Shown here piece by piece: positions 16,535 through 25,800 of a stretch of DNA of 64,000 bases. A model generated the notes under the pieces. The model was given only the letters and a program-made list of their open reading frames with translations, did no database searches and was not told the origin of the DNA. The position numbers and the translations under genes are program-made. This DNA is from Stenomitos frigidus_A (GTDB taxonomy: Bacteria; Cyanobacteriota; Cyanobacteriia; Leptolyngbyales; Leptolyngbyaceae), in assembly GCF_963877135.1 (NCBI RefSeq), contig NZ_CAWNSW010000105.1, forward strand, positions 62,001-126,000. The letters are read 5' to 3'. Position 1 is the stretch's first letter. Each line of letters opens with the position of its first letter.

Positions 16535-18343
16535 TTAACGCTGTTCAAGAAGACGTTGATAGGCGGCCGTGAAGTCATCAGCAATGATCTGAATCGCTCC
16601 AGGGTCGCTGGCTCCTTGCCGACGATAGCGACGGATGGCTTCTAACGCGGCCTGATTGGTCAGCAGCGTCAAGTCAGCCCCGTTCCAGCCCTCTGTTTGA
16701 GCTGCCCAAGACGCTAAATCGACGTCTGCTAAAGGCCGATCGTCATTGTGCACATGCAAAATCGCCAAACGACTCGCCTCGTCAGGGAGATCAACTTTTA
16801 GCTGTAAATCTAACCGTCCAGACCGCAGCAAAGCTGGATCAAGCGCTTCTGGGCGATTGGTTGCTCCTACCAACAGGACATTGGGACATTCGTGTAAGCC
16901 ATCCAGTTCCGTAAGCAATTGACCCACGACGCGATCGCTCACGCCTGTATCGCCATGCCCCCCTCGCGCTGGAGCTAATGTATCCAGTTCATCAATGAAA
17001 ACCACGCAGGGTGCAGCCTGTCGCGCCTTTGCAAACAAGTCTCGTACAGCCTGCTCTGAGGCACCGACCCATTTGCTCATCAGTTCAGGACCATTGACAG
17101 CAATAAAATTCGCGCGTGCTTGCGAGGCAACCGCTTTGGCAAGCAACGTTTTGCCTGTGCCTGGAGGCCCCCACAGCAAAATGCCACGCGGCGCTTTGGC
17201 TTTGGTGTGGTGGTAAAGCTCAGGATAGAGTAACGCGCCCTCAACCGCTTCTTGCAAGGTTTGCTTGAGGCTGTCTAGCCCGCCGATCGCATCCCATGTA
17301 ACGTTGGGAGTTTCAACCTCCACCGATCGCAATACCGCAGGCTTCACCTGCTTGGTTGCGTGAATAAAGTCTGCCTGGTTCACGGTCATCGCCGTTGGCA
17401 TGGGAGCATTCGGCGACGGCACAAACCGACGCAAGGCAGTATAAGCCGCTTTCTGGCAGAGCGCTTTGAGGTCAGCGCCCACCATGCCCACAGAGCGATC
17501 GGCGATCGCGGCCAGATCTACCCCGTTCAGAGGCATTGTTTTGGTCAGAATCTTGAGAATCTCCAGCCGTCCCGCCCGATCGGGGACACGAAACTGAACT
17601 TCGCGATCGAAGCGTCCAGGTCGGCGCAGTGCCGGATCGAGATGATCGGGGCGATTGGTTGCAGCGAGCACAATCACGCCTTTCGTTTTGGCGAAACCAT
17701 CCATCAAGCCCAGCAATTGAGCGACGACACGCTTCTCGACTTCGCCTTCGACCTGGGAGCGATCGGGCGCAAGGCTGTCAATCTCGTCAATAAACACAAT
17801 ACAGGGTGCCGATCGAGACGCTTTTTGAAACAGGCTTCGCAAGCGACCTTCGGCTTCTCCGTAGTATTTGCCCATGATCTCAGGGCCGACGATCGCGATG
17901 TAGTTAACCCCTAGATCGTGAGCTAGGGCACGAGCCGTCAGGGTTTTGCCTGTTCCGGGTGGTCCCACCAGGAGCACACCCGATGTAGGTTCCAGCCCAA
18001 GCATGGTGAGCAAGTCTGGACGCTTAAGTGGCAACTCTACCAACTCTCGCAGTTCGCTTAAAACCTCTGTCAGCCCGCCGACGCCTTTCAGTGAGACAGG
18101 AGTGGCTGATGGTGCGTCAGTGGTATCTCTGACAGTGGCAGTTGCTGTGCGATCCGAACGGGCAGCAGCGTCAACCGTAGATCTCTGCTCTGGGCGATGG
18201 TCCGCATCACCATTAGAGGCGCGTCTCACATCCGTCGAGAATGTTTCTGGCTCTGCTCTGCCTTCAATCACTCTCACTATATCCAGCAACCCATCAACGC
18301 CCTGATCAAACAGGTCGCTAAATTCTTTCAATAAGTCATCCAT
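16535..18343 (-). CDS. CDC48-like double AAA ATPase
   Basis: The 602-residue protein has a short N-terminal region (about 100 residues) rich in Asp, Arg and Thr. AAA domain 1 has Walker A GPPGTGKTLTA and Walker B CIVFIDEIDSLAPDR; AAA domain 2 has GPPGTGKTLLAKAVA, CVVFIDELDTLAP and the Arg-finger region. The two modules and the linker are Cdc48/p97-like, but the classic CDC48 N-domain is absent. Such ATPases unfold or extract proteins. The substrate and adaptor are unknown. It is probably the first gene of an operon with the cNMP histidine kinase. Confidence 0.9.
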   Translation of the reverse strand: MDDLLKEFSDLFDQGVDGLLDIVRVIEGRAEPETFSTDVRRASNGDADHRPEQRSTVDAAARSDRTATATVRDTTDAPSATPVSLKGVGGLTEVLSELRELVELPLKRPDLLTMLGLEPTSGVLLVGPPGTGKTLTARALAHDLGVNYIAIVGPEIMGKYYGEAEGRLRSLFQKASRSAPCIVFIDEIDSLAPDRSQVEGEVEKRVVAQLLGLMDGFAKTKGVIVLAATNRPDHLDPALRRPGRFDREVQFRVPDRAGRLEILKILTKTMPLNGVDLAAIADRSVGMVGADLKALCQKAAYTALRRFVPSPNAPMPTAMTVNQADFIHATKQVKPAVLRSVEVETPNVTWDAIGGLDSLKQTLQEAVEGALLYPELYHHTKAKAPRGILLWGPPGTGKTLLAKAVASQARANFIAVNGPELMSKWVGASEQAVRDLFAKARQAAPCVVFIDELDTLAPARGGHGDTGVSDRVVGQLLTELDGLHECPNVLLVGATNRPEALDPALLRSGRLDLQLKVDLPDEASRLAILHVHNDDRPLADVDLASWAAQTEGWNGADLTLLTNQAALEAIRRYRRQGASDPGAIQIIADDFTAAYQRLLEQR

Positions 18344-18560
18344 ACACTTCTACGTAGGGAGTGCTGGAGACGATTGCCCAGCCCAATGACTTCATTATAG
18401 ACATGGGGGTGAGGAGTGAGGGGTGAGGAGTGAGGGGTGAGGGGTAAGGCGTTTTGAGTTGGAAGAGAGGGGCGATCGAAAAGGGGAAGCACTACCCAGT
18501 TTCCGTGCATCCTGCCTCATTCAAGACCATTGCAGACTTATGAATGAAGTATCTCGTCCT

Positions 18561-18793
18561 CATTCACAACGATAAGAGGCGCTTTAATAACCAGTAAGGT
18601 GTTCATTCACGACTGTCCGGGACTCATTCACCAGCATCCGAAGCGTATTCGCGAGTAGCCGAGACTCATTCGCGAGTATCCGAAACTCATCCACGAGTAT
18701 CCAGGACTCATTCACCAGCATGCTCAGGCTCATTTCCGAACATCAGAGGCTCATTAAAGAGAATCAGCTACTCGTAAATGACGATCGTGGGTT
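18561..18793. repeat. 21-bp degenerate tandem repeat array (about 11 units)
   Basis: Unit starts fall at 18561, 18582, 18604, 18625, 18646, 18667, 18688, 18709, 18731, 18752 and 18773, so the spacing is 21 bp with two 22-bp steps. The best units read CATTC(A/G)C(C/G)AG(C/T)ATCCGA followed by five more bases. On the minus strand one frame gives heptapeptides of the form (L/V)xNESRxL over about 40 codons, but no good start or ribosome site precedes it. The region just before (18404-18447) is a run of GTGAGGA/GTGAGGG heptamers. Confidence 0.85.
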
Positions 18794-18847
18794 GAACGTT
18801 GATGCGAGATACCTCACACCCCACACCCTAAACCCCACACCCTTCCA

Positions 18848-19060
18848 TCAGTAGCTATCATCCCGACCGACCGTTTGGGTTTCAAGCAAATGATTGGCCT
18901 CATGGAGTCGGTTGGCGATCGCCTGTCGCCACACGAGATCAATGCTGGGATCGGCTAACACATCCTGAGCCAGTTCACGATACACGGCGCTGGTGGCAGC
19001 GTTTACATGTTCGAGCATACGGAGGTTGTGATAAACCACACGAGGAGAAATAGCGTCCAT
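18848..19060 (-). CDS. Small hypothetical protein
   Basis: 70 residues from the ATG at 19060 (MDAISPRVVYHNLRMLEHV...). The start is supported by AAGGAAGGA eight bases upstream. The protein is predicted helical and soluble, ending in TVGRDDSY, with no motif I recognise. It lies 76 bp downstream of gltD on the same strand, so it may be transcribed with it. Function unknown. Confidence 0.5.
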   Translation of the reverse strand: MDAISPRVVYHNLRMLEHVNAATSAVYRELAQDVLADPSIDLVWRQAIANRLHEANHLLETQTVGRDDSY

Positions 19061-19136
19061 AGTTCCTTCCTTGAGGTGGGGATTGTCTACGCAGGGGCAT
19101 GGGATTGCCACGTCCCTACCTGTTAATTTACGCTCT

Positions 19137-20621
19137 TTACGGCAAATCGGTGTGCTTCATGAGGTAGCGATCGCACTCGCGAGCGGCTCCTCGTCCTTCG
19201 TTCAGCGCCCAAACAACAAGGCTTTGTCCACGACGGCAATCTCCAGCGGCGAAGACACCGGGAAGGCTGGTGGTGTAGGTTTGTTCATCTGCTTTGACGT
19301 TGCTGCGGGCATCGCGATCGAGTCCGAGTGCCTCCAGCAGCGGTTGTTCGGGTCCGAGAAAGCCCATTGCCAGCAGGATCAGTTGCGCGTGAACGACCTT
19401 TTCAGTGCCCGGAACATGCTGGGGAATGAACTGCCCTTTGTCGTTTTTCGCCCATTCCACCTGAACGGTGTGGATCGCTTTGACGTGACCGTTCTCATCG
19501 CCTTCAAACCTGGTGGCGGTGGTGAGATAGCCACGGGGATCATCCCCAAACTTGGCAGCGGCTTCTTCCTGCCCGTAATCCACCTTGTACACTTTGGGCC
19601 ATTCGGGCCAGGGATTGTTAGCAGCGCGAGTCAGCGGTGGTTTGGGCATAATTTCCAGTTGGGTCACACTGTTGCAACCATGCCGTAAGGAGGTGCCCAC
19701 GCAGTCGGTTCCGGTGTCACCACCGCCAATGATTACCACATCCTTACCAGCCGCAGAAATGAACTGGTCGCTTTCATGACCATCGAGCACGGCTTTGGTA
19801 TTCGCGGTGAGGAAGTCCATTGCAAAATGGATGCCCTTTAAGTCCCGCCCGTCGGTCGGTAAATCGCGCGGCTTGGTGGCTCCGGTGCAAAGGACGATCG
19901 CGTCAAACTCTTTGAGCAAGGTCTCAACAGGCAAGTCTTTGCCGATTTCGGTGTTGCAGACGATCGTGACGCCTTCCGCTTCGAGAACATTGAGGCGGCG
20001 CATCACCACATCTTCTTTGTCTAGCTTCATGTTGGGAATACCATACATCAGCAGCCCACCGGGACGATCGGCGCGTTCATACACCGTCACCCAATGCCCA
20101 GCCGTATTCAGTTGAGCCGCAGCCGCCAAGCCAGCGGGACCCGAACCGATAACGGCAACCTTTTTGCCTGTGCGGTTGCTAGGCGGATTGGGTGTGATCC
20201 AACCTTCTTGCCAGCCTTTTTCGGCGATCGAATACTCAATGTTCTTAATGGTGACAGGCGGGTTGTGGATGCCCAGCACACAGGAGCCTTCGCAGGGAGC
20301 GGGACACACACGCCCCGTAAATTCGGGGAAGTTGTTGGTTTTGTGCAGGCGATCGAGGGCATCTTTCCACAGTCCCCGATACACCAGATCGTTCCATTCG
20401 GGGATCAAGTTATTAATGGGGCATCCGCTCGCCATACCGCTGATGATCGTCCCGGTGTGGCAGAATGGCGTACCGCAATCCATACACCGTGCGCCTTGAG
20501 TGCGGAGATTTTCCTCCGGCATGGGCAGATGAAATTCGTCCCAATTGTGGATGCGATCGAGGGGTGTTGTCTCAGCCGCAACCTCACGCAGATATTCGAT
20601 AAAGCCGGTTGGTTTTCCCAT
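19137..20621 (-). CDS. gltD: Glutamate synthase small subunit
   Basis: The 494-residue protein has an N-terminal ferredoxin-like domain with Cys motifs CMDCGTPFC and GCPINNLIPEWNDLVYR plus CPAPCEGSC (two 4Fe-4S clusters). The FAD-binding VIGSGPAGLAAAAQLNTAG and the NAD(P)-binding VIIGGGDTGTDCVG follow, and the C-terminal FAD segment is GVFAAGDCRRGQSLVVWA. It passes electrons from NAD(P)H to the large subunit for glutamate formation from glutamine and 2-oxoglutarate. Its partner gltB is on the same strand but 2.2 kb upstream, with accessory genes between them. Confidence 0.95.
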   Translation of the reverse strand: MGKPTGFIEYLREVAAETTPLDRIHNWDEFHLPMPEENLRTQGARCMDCGTPFCHTGTIISGMASGCPINNLIPEWNDLVYRGLWKDALDRLHKTNNFPEFTGRVCPAPCEGSCVLGIHNPPVTIKNIEYSIAEKGWQEGWITPNPPSNRTGKKVAVIGSGPAGLAAAAQLNTAGHWVTVYERADRPGGLLMYGIPNMKLDKEDVVMRRLNVLEAEGVTIVCNTEIGKDLPVETLLKEFDAIVLCTGATKPRDLPTDGRDLKGIHFAMDFLTANTKAVLDGHESDQFISAAGKDVVIIGGGDTGTDCVGTSLRHGCNSVTQLEIMPKPPLTRAANNPWPEWPKVYKVDYGQEEAAAKFGDDPRGYLTTATRFEGDENGHVKAIHTVQVEWAKNDKGQFIPQHVPGTEKVVHAQLILLAMGFLGPEQPLLEALGLDRDARSNVKADEQTYTTSLPGVFAAGDCRRGQSLVVWALNEGRGAARECDRYLMKHTDLP

Positions 20622-20697
20622 TGTGGTGTCTCAGTTTTGAAGGTTAAGCTTGGTTAATAGAGCGAAGTAGATTGTTCTGGCATGGGAAAGAGAAGCG

Positions 20698-21003
20698 ATG
20701 CAAATACCAGAGAATCCAAACAACAATGACATTCGGGAAGCCTTGATTCAGTTAGGAATAGAATTGAATCAGATACGGGATGAGTTTGGTCAGAAATTCG
20801 AGGAACTTAATAACAAGATTGAAAAAATCACGATCAAGAAAAGCGATTACAACAGATTTGATGCTTATGGTAACGGTACGAATGGCATGGTGAGGCTATC
20901 AATCACGATCATCATTGCGACGGCTTCTATAATGGTTCTTTTTAGCCTGAGCCTAGCAGTGATCGCCATTATTACAGCGCTGTCAAACGCAAATGCGGGG
21001 TGA
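20698..21003 (+). CDS. Small coiled-coil membrane protein of unknown function
   Basis: The 101-residue protein has an N-terminal amphipathic helix with heptad character (about 10-50, LIQLGIELNQIRDEFGQKF) and one C-terminal transmembrane helix (about 70-95, SITIIIATASIMVLFSLSLA). AAAGAGAAG precedes the ATG. It is divergent from gltD and opposite to the accessory genes on its other side. Base composition is more AT-rich than the flanking glt genes. I do not recognise a family. Confidence 0.6.
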   Translation: MQIPENPNNNDIREALIQLGIELNQIRDEFGQKFEELNNKIEKITIKKSDYNRFDAYGNGTNGMVRLSITIIIATASIMVLFSLSLAVIAIITALSNANAG

Positions 21004-21049
21004 GGTGATAGCTTAAGGTCATCACGAGCCTCTTTAATCAATGTTGTAC

Positions 21050-21400
21050 TTACAAAGGTAGATAAGCAATTCGATTTATCCAATCCTCTGCTTCCGATGT
21101 TCGCCATATTTTGATTAAATTGTTGATTGCTTCACTAATTGGAAAGCTCTGTAACACGATAATCACACCTCCACTTGCTTGATTCATCACAAATTCTGCA
21201 AAATACTTGGGCATTGTTCTTTGATCATGAGAAACAAGAATCTTACCGTCCTGTGCCGCCAAAGCTAAAACCTCTAAATCACTTAATCCAGACAAGCTTG
21301 CTACATTTGAGGTTTGAAAATCAATGGTTGGTTCAAGTCTCAAAATCCCCGTGACGATCGCTTGATTCAGATCCGCATCGGCTTGAAAGCGAATTTTCAT
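21050..21400 (-). CDS. DUF5615 PIN-like protein, probable toxin partner
   Basis: The 116-residue protein matches the DUF5615 (Mut7-C/PIN-like) family: N-terminal MKIRFQADADLN with an acidic residue, then DLEVLALAAQDGKILVSHDQRTMPKYF, the ILvShD...mp signature. Family members are predicted RNases of toxin-antitoxin modules; the PIN active site is divergent. It begins 11 bp after the DUF433 gene, the usual antitoxin-then-toxin order. Activity is inference from family and context. Confidence 0.78.
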   Translation of the reverse strand: MKIRFQADADLNQAIVTGILRLEPTIDFQTSNVASLSGLSDLEVLALAAQDGKILVSHDQRTMPKYFAEFVMNQASGGVIIVLQSFPISEAINNLIKIWRTSEAEDWINRIAYLPL

Positions 21401-21411
21401 AGACTGCTAAT

Positions 21412-21720
21412 CTAAGCGCTATATAACTTTTGATAAAGCAAGGAGTTGTTAGCTCTTGCTTGCTGTCTCAATTGTTCAAAAAGCTGCTCTCCTTCCGCTA
21501 AATATGTATCAATGGTTGCACGATTGGCAAGGTAGAAGGCAATCGCTCCGTATACGTCTTCTAACGTGAGTACAGGAAATGATTGAGCAATGCTCTCAGG
21601 TGATTGTCCTGATAGAAACGCATAGACGATCGAATCGAGAGAAACCCGCTTACCAACAATGCGATAAGCTCCTTCTCGTTCTTCAACATATTGCTTTGTC
21701 GTAACAACTACGGTACTCAT
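21412..21720 (-). CDS. DUF433 family protein, probable antitoxin
   Basis: The 102-residue protein has YRIVGKRVSLDSIVYAFLSG, ESIAQSFPVLTLEDVYGAIA and a helical tail, the DUF433 winged-helix pattern. DUF433 genes commonly sit directly before DUF5615 PIN-like genes as antitoxins, exactly as here (11 bp gap). It would be expected to bind DNA at its own promoter and neutralise the partner; both are inferred. Confidence 0.82.
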   Translation of the reverse strand: MSTVVVTTKQYVEEREGAYRIVGKRVSLDSIVYAFLSGQSPESIAQSFPVLTLEDVYGAIAFYLANRATIDTYLAEGEQLFEQLRQQARANNSLLYQKLYSA

Positions 21721-21789
21721 ATGTTTTCGCCAATCTTATTATTTGCAGAATACTTCAGTGGGGTGAGTAGACTTAGAGTAGCAATGCTA

Positions 21790-22038
21790 CTACACGGCAA
21801 CCTCATTAGCGAGCCTTACAGTTGGCCGATCGGCATGGGAGGGCGATCGCAAAGAACTTCCAGGCAAGGTGACAACGGCTACGGTGTTTCCCAACATATC
21901 AAAAAACTCGACGCTATAGCCTGTCTCTAGTCCTTCAACGTCATGTCGGTCTACAAGCGTTCCAACATCACCAGCGAACAAGCCTTCTTCGGGAAGGTCG
22001 CGCAGCAAAATAGTGTCTGTGTAGAGTTCGTAGTCCAT
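21790..22038 (-). CDS. DUF4926 family small protein
   Basis: The 82-residue protein has LYTDTILLRDLPEEGLFAGDVG followed by a YSVEFFDMLGNTVAVVTL segment, the small beta-barrel pattern of DUF4926. These proteins often occur in toxin-antitoxin or mobile neighbourhoods. It begins 27 bp after the HEPN-like gene on the same strand, suggesting a two-gene unit. The C-terminal 20 residues are variable. Function unknown. Confidence 0.72.
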   Translation of the reverse strand: MDYELYTDTILLRDLPEEGLFAGDVGTLVDRHDVEGLETGYSVEFFDMLGNTVAVVTLPGSSLRSPSHADRPTVRLANEVAV

Positions 22039-22065
22039 AGCATTTCTACTAATTAGCTTCTAATA

Positions 22066-22785
22066 TCAGGATGCTATAGGGAGTAAATTAAAATCCTTAT
22101 ATATCTTGACTAACAACTCCATGCCAAAGGTAACGAGATGTTTGCAATAAACGTAGTTAGGAGCTAATCGCATACATCCTGCTGCGTAGAGGTTGTACTT
22201 GATAAGATATTGGTACAAATTTTGATTTATGGGAAGATAAATAGAACCATCTTCATCCAAATCAATCTCTACCATATCTGGCTTTGTTCTATCAGGTTTG
22301 GGGATTAAACGACCACCTTCATGAACTAGTCTGTTGCGAACTTGGCGAACAGCTTCAAGCTCCTGCCAATGCTTATCATCAATCTTATAATTTGCTGCTT
22401 TGCCTAGAAAATTATATGCTCGCCTAATTCCTTCCTCAAAACGTGTTTTATCCTGGATTGAAACATTTATTGTAAGTTTTAGAGATTTGCATAGACTAAT
22501 CAATTCATGTTCAATAAATGAATACCAACTAATAACAAAGCCTGAAAAAAGAAAGACCGGGAAATCACTACCTAAGTTGATCATGTCATCTTCGTAAAAA
22601 TCATAAAAATCAAGCTTTTCTTCTTCAGTCATACTCTCAGCTCTTGCTTTAAGATCTACTTCAAGTTTCTGCTGGCTATCCTTTATCGAAGAATCAATGA
22701 GATCAAGATACTCTGACATTCGATCGATCTCAGAGATGATAAAGTGGCATCTTAATTTTTTCCAGGAGTCCATAATCTTTGGCAA
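22066..22785 (-). CDS. HEPN-like protein with RNRLVH motif, function unknown
   Basis: The 239-residue, mostly helical protein has a charged N-terminal coiled coil (about 20-65), a hydrophobic helix FSGFVISWYSFIEHELISLC, and AVRQVRNRLVHEGG at about residues 147-160. The latter matches the Rx4-6H catalytic motif of HEPN ribonucleases. The size and layout recall the MAE_28990/MAE_18760 type HEPN-like nucleases, but I cannot confirm membership. The gene is clearly AT-richer than gltB and gltD. It could be a toxin or defence RNase with the DUF4926 gene as partner; that is inference. Confidence 0.55.
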   Translation of the reverse strand: MPKIMDSWKKLRCHFIISEIDRMSEYLDLIDSSIKDSQQKLEVDLKARAESMTEEEKLDFYDFYEDDMINLGSDFPVFLFSGFVISWYSFIEHELISLCKSLKLTINVSIQDKTRFEEGIRRAYNFLGKAANYKIDDKHWQELEAVRQVRNRLVHEGGRLIPKPDRTKPDMVEIDLDEDGSIYLPINQNLYQYLIKYNLYAAGCMRLAPNYVYCKHLVTFGMELLVKIYKDFNLLPIAS

Positions 22786-22814
22786 TATCCTAAGCAGCTA
22801 GTCAAGTAATAGAG

Positions 22815-22843
22815 CTGTCGGGTAGGCAGTGCCTACCCGACAG
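22815..22843. terminator. Hairpin after gltB
   Basis: Perfect 13-bp stem CTGTCGGGTAGGC / GCCTACCCGACAG with a three-base loop, six bases beyond the gltB stop. On the plus strand it is followed by AAAAA. There is no T-run after it in the gltB direction, so it is a strong hairpin but not a textbook intrinsic terminator. Confidence 0.65.
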
Positions 22844-22848
22844 AAAAA

Positions 22849-25800
22849 TCAACTACCACCAATACGGGCAACGTCTTTGGCGTTGGCTTCAAAGGCGGCG
22901 GTGAGGGCATCGTCGCCGCTCAGACCGTCTTCTAGCGCTTGCTTCAGGGCTTGCAGGACGCGTTTGTAGTCTCTGGGCATCACCTTGACGAACTTGGGTA
23001 GCATGGCATCCCAGTTGGCGAGTACCGTTGCGGCTTTCTGGCTTTGGGTGTAATCGGCGTGGTGCTGGATGAGTTGGCGTAACTCCTCGATTTCTTCAGG
23101 GTCGTCGAGGGTTTCGAGTCCGACCATAGAGGGGTTGCAGCGAGTGGCAAAATCGCCTGCTTCATCCAGAATGTAGGCAACGCCACCGCTCATGCCTGCT
23201 GCGAAGTTGCGTCCGGTGGCACCCAGCACCACGACTTTGCCGCCCGTCATGTATTCGCAGCCGTGATCGCCCACGCCTTCCACCACGGTATTCACGCCAG
23301 AGTTACGGACACCGAAGCGTTCACCGACCATGCCGCGAATGTACACTTCGCCGCTGGTGGCACCGTAGAGGGCGACGTTTCCAGCGATGATGTTGTCCTC
23401 AGCAACAAAGGTCGAGGCAGCAGGCGGATAGAGGATGATCTTGCCGCCGCTGAGTCCTTTGCCGAGGTAATCGTTGGCATCGCCTTCCAGCTCCAGCGTC
23501 ACACCTTTGGGCACAAACGCGCCGAAGCTCTGCCCTGCACTGCCCTGGAAATGAAGGTGAATCGTGTCTTCGGGGAGTCCATCCCAGTGGCGCTTGGTGA
23601 TTTCGTTGCCCAGGATAGTGCCCACGACGCGATTGACGTTTTTGATGGGTAAGGTGGCTTTCACTGGTGTACCGTTTTCGATCGCAGGCTTGCACAAATC
23701 CAGCAGCACGGTCATATCCAGCGATTTTGCCAACCCGTGGTCTTGGGGAATCTGGCAGTAGAGACCCACATCCGCACCGACTTGTGGCTGATAAAGAATC
23801 TTGGACAGGTCGATGCCTTTTGCTTTCCAGTGCTCGATCGCCGCATGAGATTCCAACACATCCGTGCGACCGACCATTTCGGTGAGTGTGCGGAACCCAA
23901 GCTGCGCCATCAGTTCCCGCACTTCTTGAGCAATGAACGTCATGAAGTTGACGGCGTGTTCCGGTTCACCCACAAACTTTTCGCGCAACTGTGGGTCTTG
24001 AGTCGCAATCCCTGCGGGACAGGTATTCAGATGGCAGACGCGCATCATGATGCAGCCCAGCGTGATGAGCGGCGCGGTGGCAAAGCCAAACTCTTCGGCA
24101 CCCAGCAGGGCTGCAATGACCACGTCGCGTCCGGTTTTCATTTGTCCATCGGTTTCGACGGCGATGCGCGATCGCAGGTTGTTCAGCACAAGCGTCTGGT
24201 GCGTTTCGGCAAGTCCCAGTTCCCAGGGCAATCCGGCGTGCTTGATGGAGGTTTGGGGCGAGGCTCCCGTCCCACCGTCGTAACCCGAGATCAGCACCAC
24301 ATCGGCATGCGCCTTCGCTACGCCTGCCGCGATCGTGCCGACACCCACTTCTGAGACCAGCTTGACGCTGATCCGCGCCTCCCGGTTGGCATTCTTCAGG
24401 TCATGGATGAGTTCGGCAAGGTCTTCGATGGAATAAATATCGTGGTGAGGCGGGGGCGAAATCAGTCCCACACCGGGCGTAGAGTGGCGCACCTTTGCAA
24501 TCCAGGGATAGACTTTTTTGCCCGGAAGCTGTCCGCCTTCTCCTGGCTTTGCACCCTGCGCCATCTTGATCTGGATTTCCCGTGCCTGAGACAGGTACAG
24601 ACTGGTCACGCCAAAGCGACCAGAGGCCACCTGCTTGATGGCGCTATTCTTCGAGTCGCCCTGGTCATTCGTCCAGGTATAGCGATCGGGGTCTTCGCCC
24701 CCTTCCCCGGTATTCGACTTGCCACCAATCCGGTTCATGGCGATCGCCAACGTTTCGTGCGCTTCTTTGGAAATCGAGCCATAGCTCATCGCCCCGGTTT
24801 TGAAGCGCTTCATGATGGCGTCGATCGGCTCCACTTCGTCGATTGAGATCGGCTCCCGTGCCTTAAACTCCAGCAATCCGCGCAGAGTGAAGTGCTTCTG
24901 GTTCTGCTCATTGACGAGGCTGGCGTATTTTTTGTAGGTGTCGTAGCTGCCCGTGCGGACGGCTTGTTGCAGCGAGTGGATGGTTTGTGGGTTGAACAAA
25001 TGCGCTTCACCGTCTTTGCGCCACTGGTAGTCACCACCCACATCCAGCGTATGCCCGTTAACCTCGCGATCGGGGAAGGCATGACTGTGCCGTAACATGG
25101 CTTCCTTTGCCAGCACCTCCAGATCCATGCCCTCAATGCGCGAAGCTGTACCCGTGAAGTAGCGATCGATGACCGTGTGATTCAGCCCGATAGCCTCAAA
25201 AATCTGTGCGCCCCGGTAGCTTTGCAGCGTCGAGATGCCGATTTTAGACGCAATCTTCACCACTCCTTTCGTCGCAGCTTTGATGTAGTTTTTACACGCG
25301 GTTTTGTACTCCACACCGACCAGCAAACCCTGCTGGATCATGTCGTCGATCGTCTCAAAAACCATGTAGGGATTGATGGCACCACAGCCATAGCCAATCA
25401 GCATGGCATGGTGATGCACTTCGCGCGGTTCGCCCGATTCCAGCACCAGACCGACCCGCGTGCGTGTGCCGTGTCGGATCAGATGATGATGCAACCCAGC
25501 GACTGCAAGCAATGCGGGAATGGGAGCTTCGTCAGGACTGATGCCCCGATCGCTCAAAATCAGAATGCTCACTCCATTCTCAATGGCACGATCTGAATCG
25601 GCACACAACTGCTCGATCGCCTGTTCCAGCCCCTTCACGCCATCTAACGACTTGAACAGAATCGGTAACGTAATGGACTTGAAGTCACCCTCATGCAACG
25701 CTTTCAGCTTCGCCAGTTCTTCATTGCTGAGAATCGGCGTTTTGAGCTTGATGAGGTGACAGCTTTCGGGTTCCGGTGTGAGTAGATTGCGTTCAGCGCC

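Noticed and set aside
18620..18740. CRISPR-like regular repeats
   Set aside because: The 21-bp units abut without spacers and are degenerate, so this is a tandem array, not a CRISPR.
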